Assembly (NCBI GenBank): GCA_030427765.1
Contig: JAUICS010000014.1
Coordinates: 1-12,792 of the forward strand
Source: Alphaproteobacteria bacterium
GTDB taxonomy: Bacteria > Pseudomonadota > Alphaproteobacteria > Micavibrionales > Micavibrionaceae
DNA: 12,792 nucleotides
Direction: 5' to 3'
Shown here: positions 6,116 through 12,792 of the stretch, piece by piece
Numbering within the stretch: position 1 is the first letter of the stretch
Layout of the letters: every line of letters begins with the position of its first letter
Notes under the pieces: generated by a model
What the model was told of the DNA's origin: nothing
Databases searched by the model: none
The model's input: the letters and a program-made list of their open reading frames with translations, nothing else
Translations under genes and position numbers: made by a program

Positions 6116-7465
6116 ATGGATAATAGAAGCGGTAAAAACGCATACAAAGACCATAAGTTTCCCCAAAACCATATATATACTGAGATCTTACAAAACATAC
6201 TTGTAGGACTGGCAGTCAGCATTGTAATGCTCAATTTAGGGGCGGCTCTCGGAATTTTGTCTGGTCGCGGCGCATTTGCCGGTATGTTATCGGCAGGAAT
6301 TATCGCCTTTATTACGTCTGCATTTGGTGGAACGCGCATACAGGGTTCAGGCACAACTGCGCCAATGAGTACGGTAACAGCGGTGATTGTTGCCTACGCC
6401 GCAGAACAGCTGCCGCAAGACATTGCGGGCGTTCAGGCCCATCATTTTGTAAATATCGTTCTTATGATGACGGCCGTGTTCATGATTATAGGTGGTATAT
6501 TCAGGCTGGGCCGCTTCATCAAATATGTCCCAAATCTTGTTGTATCCGGTTTTATGTGCGGTATTGCACTCATCATCTGGACATTACAAATTCAAGTATT
6601 GTTTGGAATTAACCGTGAACCAATTGCAGGCAACACATATCTTAATGTTGGAATCGCTGTGACGGCCATGGCTATTTCATTCATAGTCCCTGCGTTTTTA
6701 GGTAAAATTTCGTCGAAATTATCCAGTTTCTTGCCAGGAACATTAATCGCTCTTGTCCTTGTCACGCTGGCAAGTAACGCGTTGGGACTTCCTGTCGGAT
6801 ATCTGGAAATTGATACTACGATTACGTCATTTGATGACGTAGGGGTATTGATTGCCAATCAGATACCGCCGCATATCAGCACCGATGTTTTATGGCTGGC
6901 GTTTCCTTTTGCGTTAAAACTCGCGGCATTATGTTACATAGATACATTACTGACATCACTTATTGTCGACAAAATGCGCGGTGGCCGCACACGGCAAAAT
7001 AAAGAACTTGTCGCGCAGGGCTTTGCCATCAGTGCCGTTGCTCTTGTCGGTGGCGTGCCCGGTGCACAGTCTACTGTTCCATCTGTTTTGACCGTTAAAG
7101 AGGGTGCCACTATGCGGCTTGCCGGAATGGCGGCGGGCCTGTTTGTTATTGTTGAACTTTTTCTTCTCGCCGAATGGATGAATTATATACCGCAAGCTGT
7201 CTTTGCCGGTATTTTGATGAAAGTCGGGTATGACGTCTTTGATTTCAAACCCATATGGGCTTATTTACGTACTCTCCGCAAACGAGCCCAGAATCTGCCC
7301 AGCAAAATTATGGGCCATAAAGAAATGAGCCTGTTATCCGGCACGGCCATTGTAACGACATTATTTGACCTTATTGCCGCCGTTGCAGTGTTCAGCGCAG
7401 GATACTACATATACAACACATTCTTTCAACGTAAGGATAGTTTGAAGGACATCGTTCCAGAATAA
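6116..7465 (+). CDS. SulP-family anion transporter lacking a STAS domain
   Basis: This 449-residue integral membrane protein belongs to the SulP (SLC26) family. It has many hydrophobic segments from about residue 25 onward. Family blocks include GGTRIQGSGTTAPMS (71-85), related to the usual GG-VSGPTGPMT block, and the stretch after ALCYIDTLLTSLIVDKMRGG (271-290) leading to GGVPGAQSTVPS (312-323). SulP proteins move sulfate, bicarbonate, dicarboxylates or chloride; the sequence does not decide between these. Most bacterial members carry a cytoplasmic C-terminal STAS domain of about 100 residues. Here the protein ends about 25 residues after its last membrane segment, so that regulatory domain is absent. 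AGAGG lies about six bases before the ATG. Confidence 0.85.
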   Translation: MDNRSGKNAYKDHKFPQNHIYTEILQNILVGLAVSIVMLNLGAALGILSGRGAFAGMLSAGIIAFITSAFGGTRIQGSGTTAPMSTVTAVIVAYAAEQLPQDIAGVQAHHFVNIVLMMTAVFMIIGGIFRLGRFIKYVPNLVVSGFMCGIALIIWTLQIQVLFGINREPIAGNTYLNVGIAVTAMAISFIVPAFLGKISSKLSSFLPGTLIALVLVTLASNALGLPVGYLEIDTTITSFDDVGVLIANQIPPHISTDVLWLAFPFALKLAALCYIDTLLTSLIVDKMRGGRTRQNKELVAQGFAISAVALVGGVPGAQSTVPSVLTVKEGATMRLAGMAAGLFVIVELFLLAEWMNYIPQAVFAGILMKVGYDVFDFKPIWAYLRTLRKRAQNLPSKIMGHKEMSLLSGTAIVTTLFDLIAAVAVFSAGYYIYNTFFQRKDSLKDIVPE

Positions 7466-7610
7466 ATTTTTTCCACATTACCCCCATTGACAGTGCGTAT
7501 TTTTCATAGTAGCAAATTGAAATGCTGATAATATAAGATTTATGGATAATAAATATTAGCATTACTTTTTTCAGTGCAGAGTTGAACAGGGACACTTTAA
7601 CAGGGGCATT
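7466..7610 (+). promoter_or_regulatory. AT-rich leader of the DAACS-type transporter gene
   Basis: This 145-bp gap probably holds the promoter of the transporter gene. A consensus TTGACA lies at 7487-7492, but no good -10 stands 16-18 bp downstream. TATAAG at 7532-7537 has no matching -35. The ribosome site AGGGG ends four bases before the ATG at 7611. No rho-independent terminator was found after the SulP gene, so readthrough is possible. Confidence 0.3.
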
Positions 7611-9479
7611 ATGGGTACATATCCACATACAGAAAAACATTACGATTCCGGCGTAAAAGACGCACATATAAGCCTGATCCATAGCATCATTGACGAAGAT
7701 ATTCGCCGTGCAGGATTTGCGATGGGCGTGGTTGAGGCAACCGAAACAGGACGCTGGACAAAGGTGTTGGAAGGCGATACAGGTCTAAGTCTTAATGAAC
7801 TTTCCACCATTTATAAAGGGTTTCAGGAACGTGGATGGGATTCACGCTTCCCCTCAACCCAGACTAATGACGTACATATATCCGGCCTAATCGGCAAGAA
7901 CGCCTTTTTAAAAGCCGTATATGACGGCGATATTGACCCAGCACAACTGCAAAGCGATATCCAGCAGTTATACGACCAAACAAAAAATGAGAAACATTTC
8001 TTCCGTGCGTTATTCAACATTATCGCCGATAAAAACCCGGTCGAGCGTATTACCGAAGACTTGTTGGAGCTCGATCAATTCTGCCGCGACAACGATATTT
8101 CGTTCAGTGAGGTTACAAAGCAAATCTCACCAACGGTAAAACCGAATTCAACATGGCAGAAAATAAAGGATTTCCGCTTCCTTCTTGTGGCCCTTGTTGG
8201 CGCGGGTGTGGGTCTTGTCGGCAATTTGGCTGATGTAAATATGATTGAGGAATTTTCGGAGCATTTAAGCGCCGCCATAACCACATTAACCAATAACGGT
8301 CTTGGGCTTGGTGAGGTGAATATTGACCTGAGCAGCATTCCGGGAACATTCTTCGGCGCTTTGCCGTATATTGCCCTGCCGTTTATTACACTAAGTATTT
8401 TCAATGCATTTTCACAAAAAAGCATATTCAAGGAAATTGGTACATTCGCCCGTTTTACCGCCCTGATGGGGTTTGGTGTAGTGATCGGTCTGGCCGTGAC
8501 CGCAGGAATGTCAGATTTATTGCCATCACTTGAGGTTGCCGACGCCGCCCGTGACATTGATAAATCATCCTCCTTTTCACCCGCACAGCTTATATTACCC
8601 GGCATCGCCATATCTGCATTACTTGCCACCGTATACCGAAAGGCAAAAGAGGGTTTAAGCAGCCGTTTTGAAGCCATTGCCAATATGAAACGTGATTACA
8701 TCAAAACCGGAATTGATGGGGCGACGCTGATCACGGACAAATCATTCATGACATTCATCAATTACCTTGGCTTACCTGCTGTCTTCACACTGCTTGCACT
8801 AACTGTCAATTCTTCAGGCGCGGGTGAACTTGCGCCATATTTGAATTTCTATGCCGCATTATCAACGTCCATGCTGGCCGGCGTTGGGGCGCTCGCGGGT
8901 CTTGCATACCTGAACGGTGCGCGGAAATGGGAATTCGGTAATGTGATCAAAAATGCCAGCACGGCATTCGGCTTGTCATCCAGCGCCGCAACAATGCCAT
9001 ACACAAAACAAACGCTTGCAAAAATCGGTGTACCTTCACACGTACGGGAATCGGTTGTGCCTCTTGGAGCAAACTTCAACATGTTCGGAACCGCACTTTA
9101 TTTGGGGACAACCGCCGCCTGTGCCAGTGTAATGTTCGGGCTTGAGCCAAGTATCGAGCAGCTTGCCGGTATTATGGCCCTGTCTGTTGCCACGGCGTTC
9201 GGCGCACCGGGTGCACCGGCATCAACCATCATCTTCCTAGAACCCGTGCTGCATAACGCCGGTTTAACACCGCTTCAGGCGGAAAAAATCTACCAAATGG
9301 TCATCCCGATCGACCGTCCGGCCGACATGCTTCAAACATCAATGAATGTTACGGGTGATAAAGTTGTCGCACTGAATACGCAGGCGTATGAGGAAAACAA
9401 AGGTCTGCGCCGCTTCATCCCATGGACACGTCATCACGGCAATGATGGTCAGGACGCACGGCCGGCACCAGTTATATAG
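7611..9479 (+). CDS. Divergent DAACS/SLC1-type symporter with N-terminal extension
   Basis: This 622-residue protein is a dicarboxylate/amino acid:cation symporter homologue in its last 435 residues. It has HP1 SSSAAT (456-461), TM7 NMFGT (490-494), HP2 GAPGAPAS (531-538) and TM8 with Asp568, Asp572, Thr576, Asn579 and Asp583 in the spacing of GltPh Asp390, Asp394, Thr398, Asn401 and Asp405. Two key positions differ. The TM7 motif usually reads NMDGT, so the sodium-ligand Asp312 of GltPh is Phe492. Arg397, which holds the side-chain carboxylate of aspartate/glutamate, is Gln575. A neutral or unusual substrate and altered cation coupling are therefore likely. Residues 1 to about 185 are a soluble, mostly helical extension I do not recognise; family members are normally about 400-450 residues. 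The polar C-tail follows TM8. Confidence 0.85.
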   Translation: MGTYPHTEKHYDSGVKDAHISLIHSIIDEDIRRAGFAMGVVEATETGRWTKVLEGDTGLSLNELSTIYKGFQERGWDSRFPSTQTNDVHISGLIGKNAFLKAVYDGDIDPAQLQSDIQQLYDQTKNEKHFFRALFNIIADKNPVERITEDLLELDQFCRDNDISFSEVTKQISPTVKPNSTWQKIKDFRFLLVALVGAGVGLVGNLADVNMIEEFSEHLSAAITTLTNNGLGLGEVNIDLSSIPGTFFGALPYIALPFITLSIFNAFSQKSIFKEIGTFARFTALMGFGVVIGLAVTAGMSDLLPSLEVADAARDIDKSSSFSPAQLILPGIAISALLATVYRKAKEGLSSRFEAIANMKRDYIKTGIDGATLITDKSFMTFINYLGLPAVFTLLALTVNSSGAGELAPYLNFYAALSTSMLAGVGALAGLAYLNGARKWEFGNVIKNASTAFGLSSSAATMPYTKQTLAKIGVPSHVRESVVPLGANFNMFGTALYLGTTAACASVMFGLEPSIEQLAGIMALSVATAFGAPGAPASTIIFLEPVLHNAGLTPLQAEKIYQMVIPIDRPADMLQTSMNVTGDKVVALNTQAYEENKGLRRFIPWTRHHGNDGQDARPAPVI

Positions 9480-9512
9480 ACGATTAATTACCCGCTATAT
9501 ACCGCAAATACA

Positions 9513-9539
9513 TTGACTTTAGACAAGTAATCCTATAAA
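9513..9539 (+). promoter_or_regulatory. Possible promoter of the 299-residue protein gene
   Basis: TTGACT (9513-9518) and TATAAA (9534-9539) are good hexamers, but only 15 bp apart, shorter than ideal. Transcription would begin close to the inverted repeat at 9544-9568. Confidence 0.4.
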
Positions 9540-9543
9540 TTTC

Positions 9544-9568
9544 CATAACAATATTCAAAATTGTTATG
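9544..9568. repeat. 9-bp perfect inverted repeat abutting a start codon
   Basis: CATAACAAT (9544-9552) and ATTGTTATG (9560-9568) are perfectly complementary, separated by seven bases. The right arm ends two bases before the ATG at 9571, in a place where no Shine-Dalgarno is present, and the left arm begins five bases after a possible -10. It could be a repressor operator or an mRNA hairpin that masks the start. It is not similar to the Zur-type boxes. Confidence 0.6.
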
Positions 9569-9570
9569 AA

Positions 9571-10470
9571 ATGGTTACATATGCAAACCCGAGTGTGTCG
9601 AGGATAAATCCCACATTCACGGACAACAAAGATAAATCGGCAGTTGCATTCGAGGAAGAGTTCGAAGAATTTGCACGCTCCTTATTCGAGTGGGAGCAAG
9701 TTGCATTAAGCGACCCCAGCATACTAGAACACATTCCTGAACTTGATTTGGAAAGATACAATGGAAAGTCAACTCCGTTTCCAGAACGTATGAATCCACT
9801 TTCATTGAGTTGGTATTTTTGTAGCTGCGCCTTAAATGGAGTGTGGAATTACCTAAGTAAAGTCTTGTCATCAAACTGTTATGGGTTTGCCACCAATATC
9901 CCAGGCCTTCGCGCTGAAGACCCTGGCTTTAATGCAGAGCATATATGCGAAATGCACGGTATCCAATCAACTACAAAGCAATGTGAAAAAACATCACTGC
10001 TTACAACTCTACGTGATGCTTTTGCAGGCATGTACGTTATCAGTAAACTCAAAAACCGTGTCATAAACGCATGCCAAAAAGACGGCTTAACATTCTGCGG
10101 AAGTACACTTCCAGAGGATAAACGTACACTTCAATCCGGCTTTCCAGTATTCAGCATTGCCTACCGAATGTGGCATCCACTTGGGTTTACGAGACTTGGC
10201 CGCGTTGACTATCACTGGATGGCTCCACGTAAAATTACAGACGATGACGGGTCAGTACGAATTGTTCTGGCAGAAAAGAATGGCATGCAAGCCTACACGA
10301 AGGTTATTTCCAACAAAGGTGATGACAGTATCAGCGGTGCCCTTGAAGCCATACGAAAGAAACATACGGGCATTATGGGAGCATTAAAAAATGTTTCATT
10401 TATAGGTTTTTTCATGCGTCCCAGTGATTGGTCTGTAAGAGACCGCCCGTTTGTAGAATTACGATTTTAA
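9571..10470 (+). CDS. Unrecognised protein with possible Cys/His peptidase-like centre
   Basis: This 299-residue protein has no convincing signal peptide or membrane segment and I cannot name its family. NCYGFA at 102-107 (Cys103) and DYHWM at 213-217 (His215) resemble the nucleophile and general-base motifs of papain-fold (NlpC/P60-like) cysteine hydrolases, with the His about 110 residues after the Cys. The N-terminal 45 residues are rich in Glu and Phe (FEEEFEEFA at 28-36). The ATG at 9571 has no ribosome site and stands two bases after an inverted repeat. Cysteine content is high for a cytosolic protein (Cys84, 86, 103, 126, 138, 168, 176). It may be a type IVB substrate, given the coupling genes elsewhere in the window, but the C-terminus is not Glu-rich as in many Dot/Icm effectors. 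A phage-derived or housekeeping hydrolase is equally possible. Confidence 0.7.
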   Translation: MVTYANPSVSRINPTFTDNKDKSAVAFEEEFEEFARSLFEWEQVALSDPSILEHIPELDLERYNGKSTPFPERMNPLSLSWYFCSCALNGVWNYLSKVLSSNCYGFATNIPGLRAEDPGFNAEHICEMHGIQSTTKQCEKTSLLTTLRDAFAGMYVISKLKNRVINACQKDGLTFCGSTLPEDKRTLQSGFPVFSIAYRMWHPLGFTRLGRVDYHWMAPRKITDDDGSVRIVLAEKNGMQAYTKVISNKGDDSISGALEAIRKKHTGIMGALKNVSFIGFFMRPSDWSVRDRPFVELRF

Positions 10471-10485
10471 CAGCGGCAATTTTTC

Positions 10486-10516
10486 TTGATTTTACAGATT
10501 GACAATTTTCTATAAT
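10486..10516 (+). promoter_or_regulatory. Possible nadE promoter
   Basis: A consensus TATAAT lies at 10511-10516. TTGATT (10486-10491) is 19 bp upstream, slightly too far. A perfect TTGACA at 10499-10504 is too close to serve this -10, but could act with TTATAT near 10523. One of these pairs probably starts the nadE message, leaving a leader of about 30-45 bases. Confidence 0.4.
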
Positions 10517-10561
10517 GATTTCTTATATCTCCCATAAATCATTCAGTATTTAAGGGATTTC

Positions 10562-12792
10562 ATGTCGACATTTTCATTGAAAACAACACAGGCGTCACTC
10601 AATCAAACCGCGCTTGACTGGCCGCAAAACATGGCAAACCACATCGCCGCGATTGATGAAGCCGTGGCGCAGGGCAGCGATACCGTATTCCTACCTGAAT
10701 TAAGTGCAACAGGGTATGAAGTTAACGATAATTTCCAGCGTACGGACAATAACCGTATGTATGAAATGCTGGCCTTTCTTGCCAAATATGCGCATGAAAA
10801 AGACCCGAATTTGATGGTATCCGTTGGGCATCCTTGGCGATTACAGCTTCGTGATGCGTTCGAGAAGGCCGCACCAAACCCGGATCACGTCAAAAATCCC
10901 TTATATGACCGTCTGAACCGCCCGTTCAATGTTCAAACCCTTATCGGCGGTGGCCGTATTCTGGGTATGACCGCCAAATCCAACCTGTTCAGCGATGAAC
11001 GTGGCTACGAAAACCGGTATTTCAATGAATGGAGTTTTCAGGCCGCCGACGAATACGCAAAACTGGCCGGTGTTAAAAGCACGTACGGCACCATCCCGGC
11101 ACAAATGCCGGATGGTGCAACCGTTCCGTTCGGACGGCCATTAATCCACGTCACGGATAAAAAGGGTCATTCCTACATTCACGGAACCGCAATATGTGAG
11201 GAAAAGTGGATTGCGGCAAAATACGAAGGCCATCCATATGACGATAGCCGCTATCCGAAACTAAATATCATCCCATCGATTTCACGCTTTCTAGGGTCGG
11301 CCAAAGGATTGTTGTTGGAAATTGCCGACGCAAGCCCGACATCTCGCCTGAAACAAGACAAACATATGCATCTGAATGATCTGGCATCCGGTTACGCCAA
11401 TGTCGTGATTGATACGGATGGACTGGGGACCAGCGGCGCAACGTTTGCGCAGTATGGTCACCGCCTGATATCACAAAACGGCAAGACAATATCCGCAGGA
11501 AAACGTATGGGATTTGGCCAGCTTGAAACCACCACCGCCATTGTAAGCCTTCAGAAAGCGCCGTTTCTATCACGATGGCGCGCCCACAATACGTTTGTGC
11601 GCGAATTCAAGAACGCATCTGCAAAACCCGAAGCATCATTGATCTGGGAAACGGACCACACAGCCGCTTGGGATAATCCCAAAAACCCTGACCGCTGGAA
11701 AGAGGAGTTGATACGTAATCAGGCATTATGGATGTTCGATTATATGCGCAAAACAAAATCCAATGGTATTGCCGAAGCGTTGAGCGGCGGCAAGGATTCA
11801 TCCTTCAATTGTGCCATGGTGCGGGTGATGGTGGAACTTGCCATGCGTGATCTTGGCATTGATGGTTTTTGTGCGCAAATGAGTCACCTTCCTTATATCG
11901 ATAAAATCCGCGCCGCACACGAAGCAGGCGGACATGAGGCCGCCGTAAAAGCATGTATGGATGATATGCTGACGGCCGTATATATGGGCACGAACAACAG
12001 TTCCTATGAAACATGGTATGCCGCAAAAACGTTAATGGACGGCGGTGAGTTCGAGGACGGAACCACATTCGAAGGTATCGGCGGGAAATTCATGGAACGG
12101 AACGTGCAGGACCTTGTCACCATGTTTGCCTTTATCTTCGGTGTTGAAAATTCAACCGATATGCCGTTTGAGGAAAAGGCGGAAATCATTCGCGAACTTG
12201 GCGACTTTGTTCACGCATCGCCGTATGATTATACGCCTGAGGAAATGGACGCATGGGCCAAACGTCTGACAAAGAAACATCCGCAACTTCTGGCTCTCGT
12301 CTCTGCCGCCCTGCCGGGTCACGAAATCGGCTACGAAAACTTTCAGGCACGTGTGCGTCAGGTCCTTATCATGGCGGTTGCGAATATTGAGGGGAAAATG
12401 GCCGTCGCCAACCCGAACCTTGATGAGGCATACGGCGCGTACGCCACGTTTGGCGGTGATTTGCACGCCGGTACTGTTAACTGGAACGGCGGTATTCACA
12501 AGGCCGATCAGGAAGCATTAATGGATTATCTGGAGGACCACGGCGTTCATGCGGTTATGGACCGTATTGTTGCATTGGCCCCGGCAAACAAAAACAAACC
12601 CACCGCCGAATTGCAGCCTAAGAAGGATGGTGAAGTTGTTCAGAACGATGAAGATGCCCTACAAGGAACCTTCCCGCAAAAGGCCGCGCTTGCACGCCTG
12701 AAACACCATACCCGCATTCTAACAAATGATGGTGAACGCTGGATGAACGCCGGTGAAATTTACGATGCGGCGCGCACGGATGAATTGTTTGA
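10562..12792 (+). CDS. nadE: Glutamine-dependent NAD+ synthetase, 3' end missing
   Basis: NadE makes NAD+ from nicotinic acid adenine dinucleotide, ATP and ammonia released from glutamine. The 743 codons present show both domains. The N-terminal nitrilase-fold glutaminase has the triad Glu46 (LPELSATGYE), Lys139 (AKSNLF) and Cys212 (AICEEKW). The C-terminal synthetase has a PP-loop SGGKDSS (408-414), GTNNSSYET (476-484) and YENFQARVRQ (591-600). The later NPNLDEAYGAY block resembles the mycobacterial/eukaryotic two-domain type. AAGGG lies five bases before the ATG. At more than 743 residues it is longer than the roughly 680-residue M. tuberculosis enzyme; extra sequence includes a polar stretch at about 675-705. 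No stop is reached before the right edge. Confidence 0.93.
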   Translation, partial: MSTFSLKTTQASLNQTALDWPQNMANHIAAIDEAVAQGSDTVFLPELSATGYEVNDNFQRTDNNRMYEMLAFLAKYAHEKDPNLMVSVGHPWRLQLRDAFEKAAPNPDHVKNPLYDRLNRPFNVQTLIGGGRILGMTAKSNLFSDERGYENRYFNEWSFQAADEYAKLAGVKSTYGTIPAQMPDGATVPFGRPLIHVTDKKGHSYIHGTAICEEKWIAAKYEGHPYDDSRYPKLNIIPSISRFLGSAKGLLLEIADASPTSRLKQDKHMHLNDLASGYANVVIDTDGLGTSGATFAQYGHRLISQNGKTISAGKRMGFGQLETTTAIVSLQKAPFLSRWRAHNTFVREFKNASAKPEASLIWETDHTAAWDNPKNPDRWKEELIRNQALWMFDYMRKTKSNGIAEALSGGKDSSFNCAMVRVMVELAMRDLGIDGFCAQMSHLPYIDKIRAAHEAGGHEAAVKACMDDMLTAVYMGTNNSSYETWYAAKTLMDGGEFEDGTTFEGIGGKFMERNVQDLVTMFAFIFGVENSTDMPFEEKAEIIRELGDFVHASPYDYTPEEMDAWAKRLTKKHPQLLALVSAALPGHEIGYENFQARVRQVLIMAVANIEGKMAVANPNLDEAYGAYATFGGDLHAGTVNWNGGIHKADQEALMDYLEDHGVHAVMDRIVALAPANKNKPTAELQPKKDGEVVQNDEDALQGTFPQKAALARLKHHTRILTNDGERWMNAGEIYDAARTDELF

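Noticed and set aside
8075..8683. Open frame of 202 codons on the minus strand inside the DAACS-type transporter gene
   Set aside because: It is antisense to conserved membrane segments of a real gene and its composition is that of a complementary-strand artefact.
10499..10516. TTGACA with TATAAT as one promoter
   Set aside because: The hexamers are only six bases apart, so they cannot act as one -35/-10 pair.
1..12792. CRISPR arrays, insertion sequences or phage integrases
   Set aside because: No regularly spaced direct repeats, transposase-like reading frames or terminal inverted repeats with target duplications were seen.

Overview
The window is bacterial chromosomal DNA of moderate GC with short intergenic gaps. 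It looks proteobacterial and most likely alphaproteobacterial. The grounds are an IVB-type (Dot/Icm-like) secretion cluster, Zur-type operators of the GTTATAnTATAAC kind, a zinc-binding GTP cyclohydrolase I paired with a COG0523 GTPase, and a two-domain glutamine-dependent NAD synthetase. The exact lineage cannot be fixed from the sequence alone, and a gammaproteobacterial host is not excluded.

Layout. (1) Positions 1-2155, minus strand: the end of a type IVB coupling-complex cluster. It holds dotM/icmP (TTG start), an unrecognised one-pass membrane protein, and the first 79 codons of dotL/icmO, which runs off the left edge. A promoter-like pair lies upstream of dotM. (2) 2327-2401: tRNA-Thr(TGT). 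(3) 2515-4686, plus strand: a zinc-responsive block. A perfect Zur-type palindrome precedes a COG0523 zinc-chaperone GTPase and folE. After folE, a second operator differing at one base precedes a 64-residue exported peptide with a CxCxCC cluster. (4) 4687-5209: no gene, but a strongly self-complementary stretch that could be a structured RNA, then AT-rich DNA with a promoter for the next gene. (5) 5210-7465: a LysR regulator and a STAS-less SulP transporter, 18 bp apart. (6) 7611-9479: a DAACS/SLC1-type transporter with a roughly 185-residue N-terminal extension and altered substrate and cation residues. (7) 9571-10470: an unrecognised protein with a possible Cys/His (papain/NlpC-like) centre, preceded by a 9-bp inverted repeat abutting its start. 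(8) 10562 to the right edge: nadE, incomplete at the 3' end.

How the genes may work together. In region 3, zinc shortage would relieve Zur and raise both a GTPase that can hand zinc to FolE and a secreted Cys-rich peptide that may bind metal in the envelope. This parallels the ZagA-FolE partnership known in Bacillus subtilis. In region 1, DotL and DotM form the platform that recruits effectors, so the protein encoded between them is a candidate extra subunit. The 299-residue protein of region 7 is a possible but unproven substrate of that machine. The most novel-looking items are the zinc-linked exported micro-peptide with its paired operators, the candidate structured RNA, and the divergent transporter.
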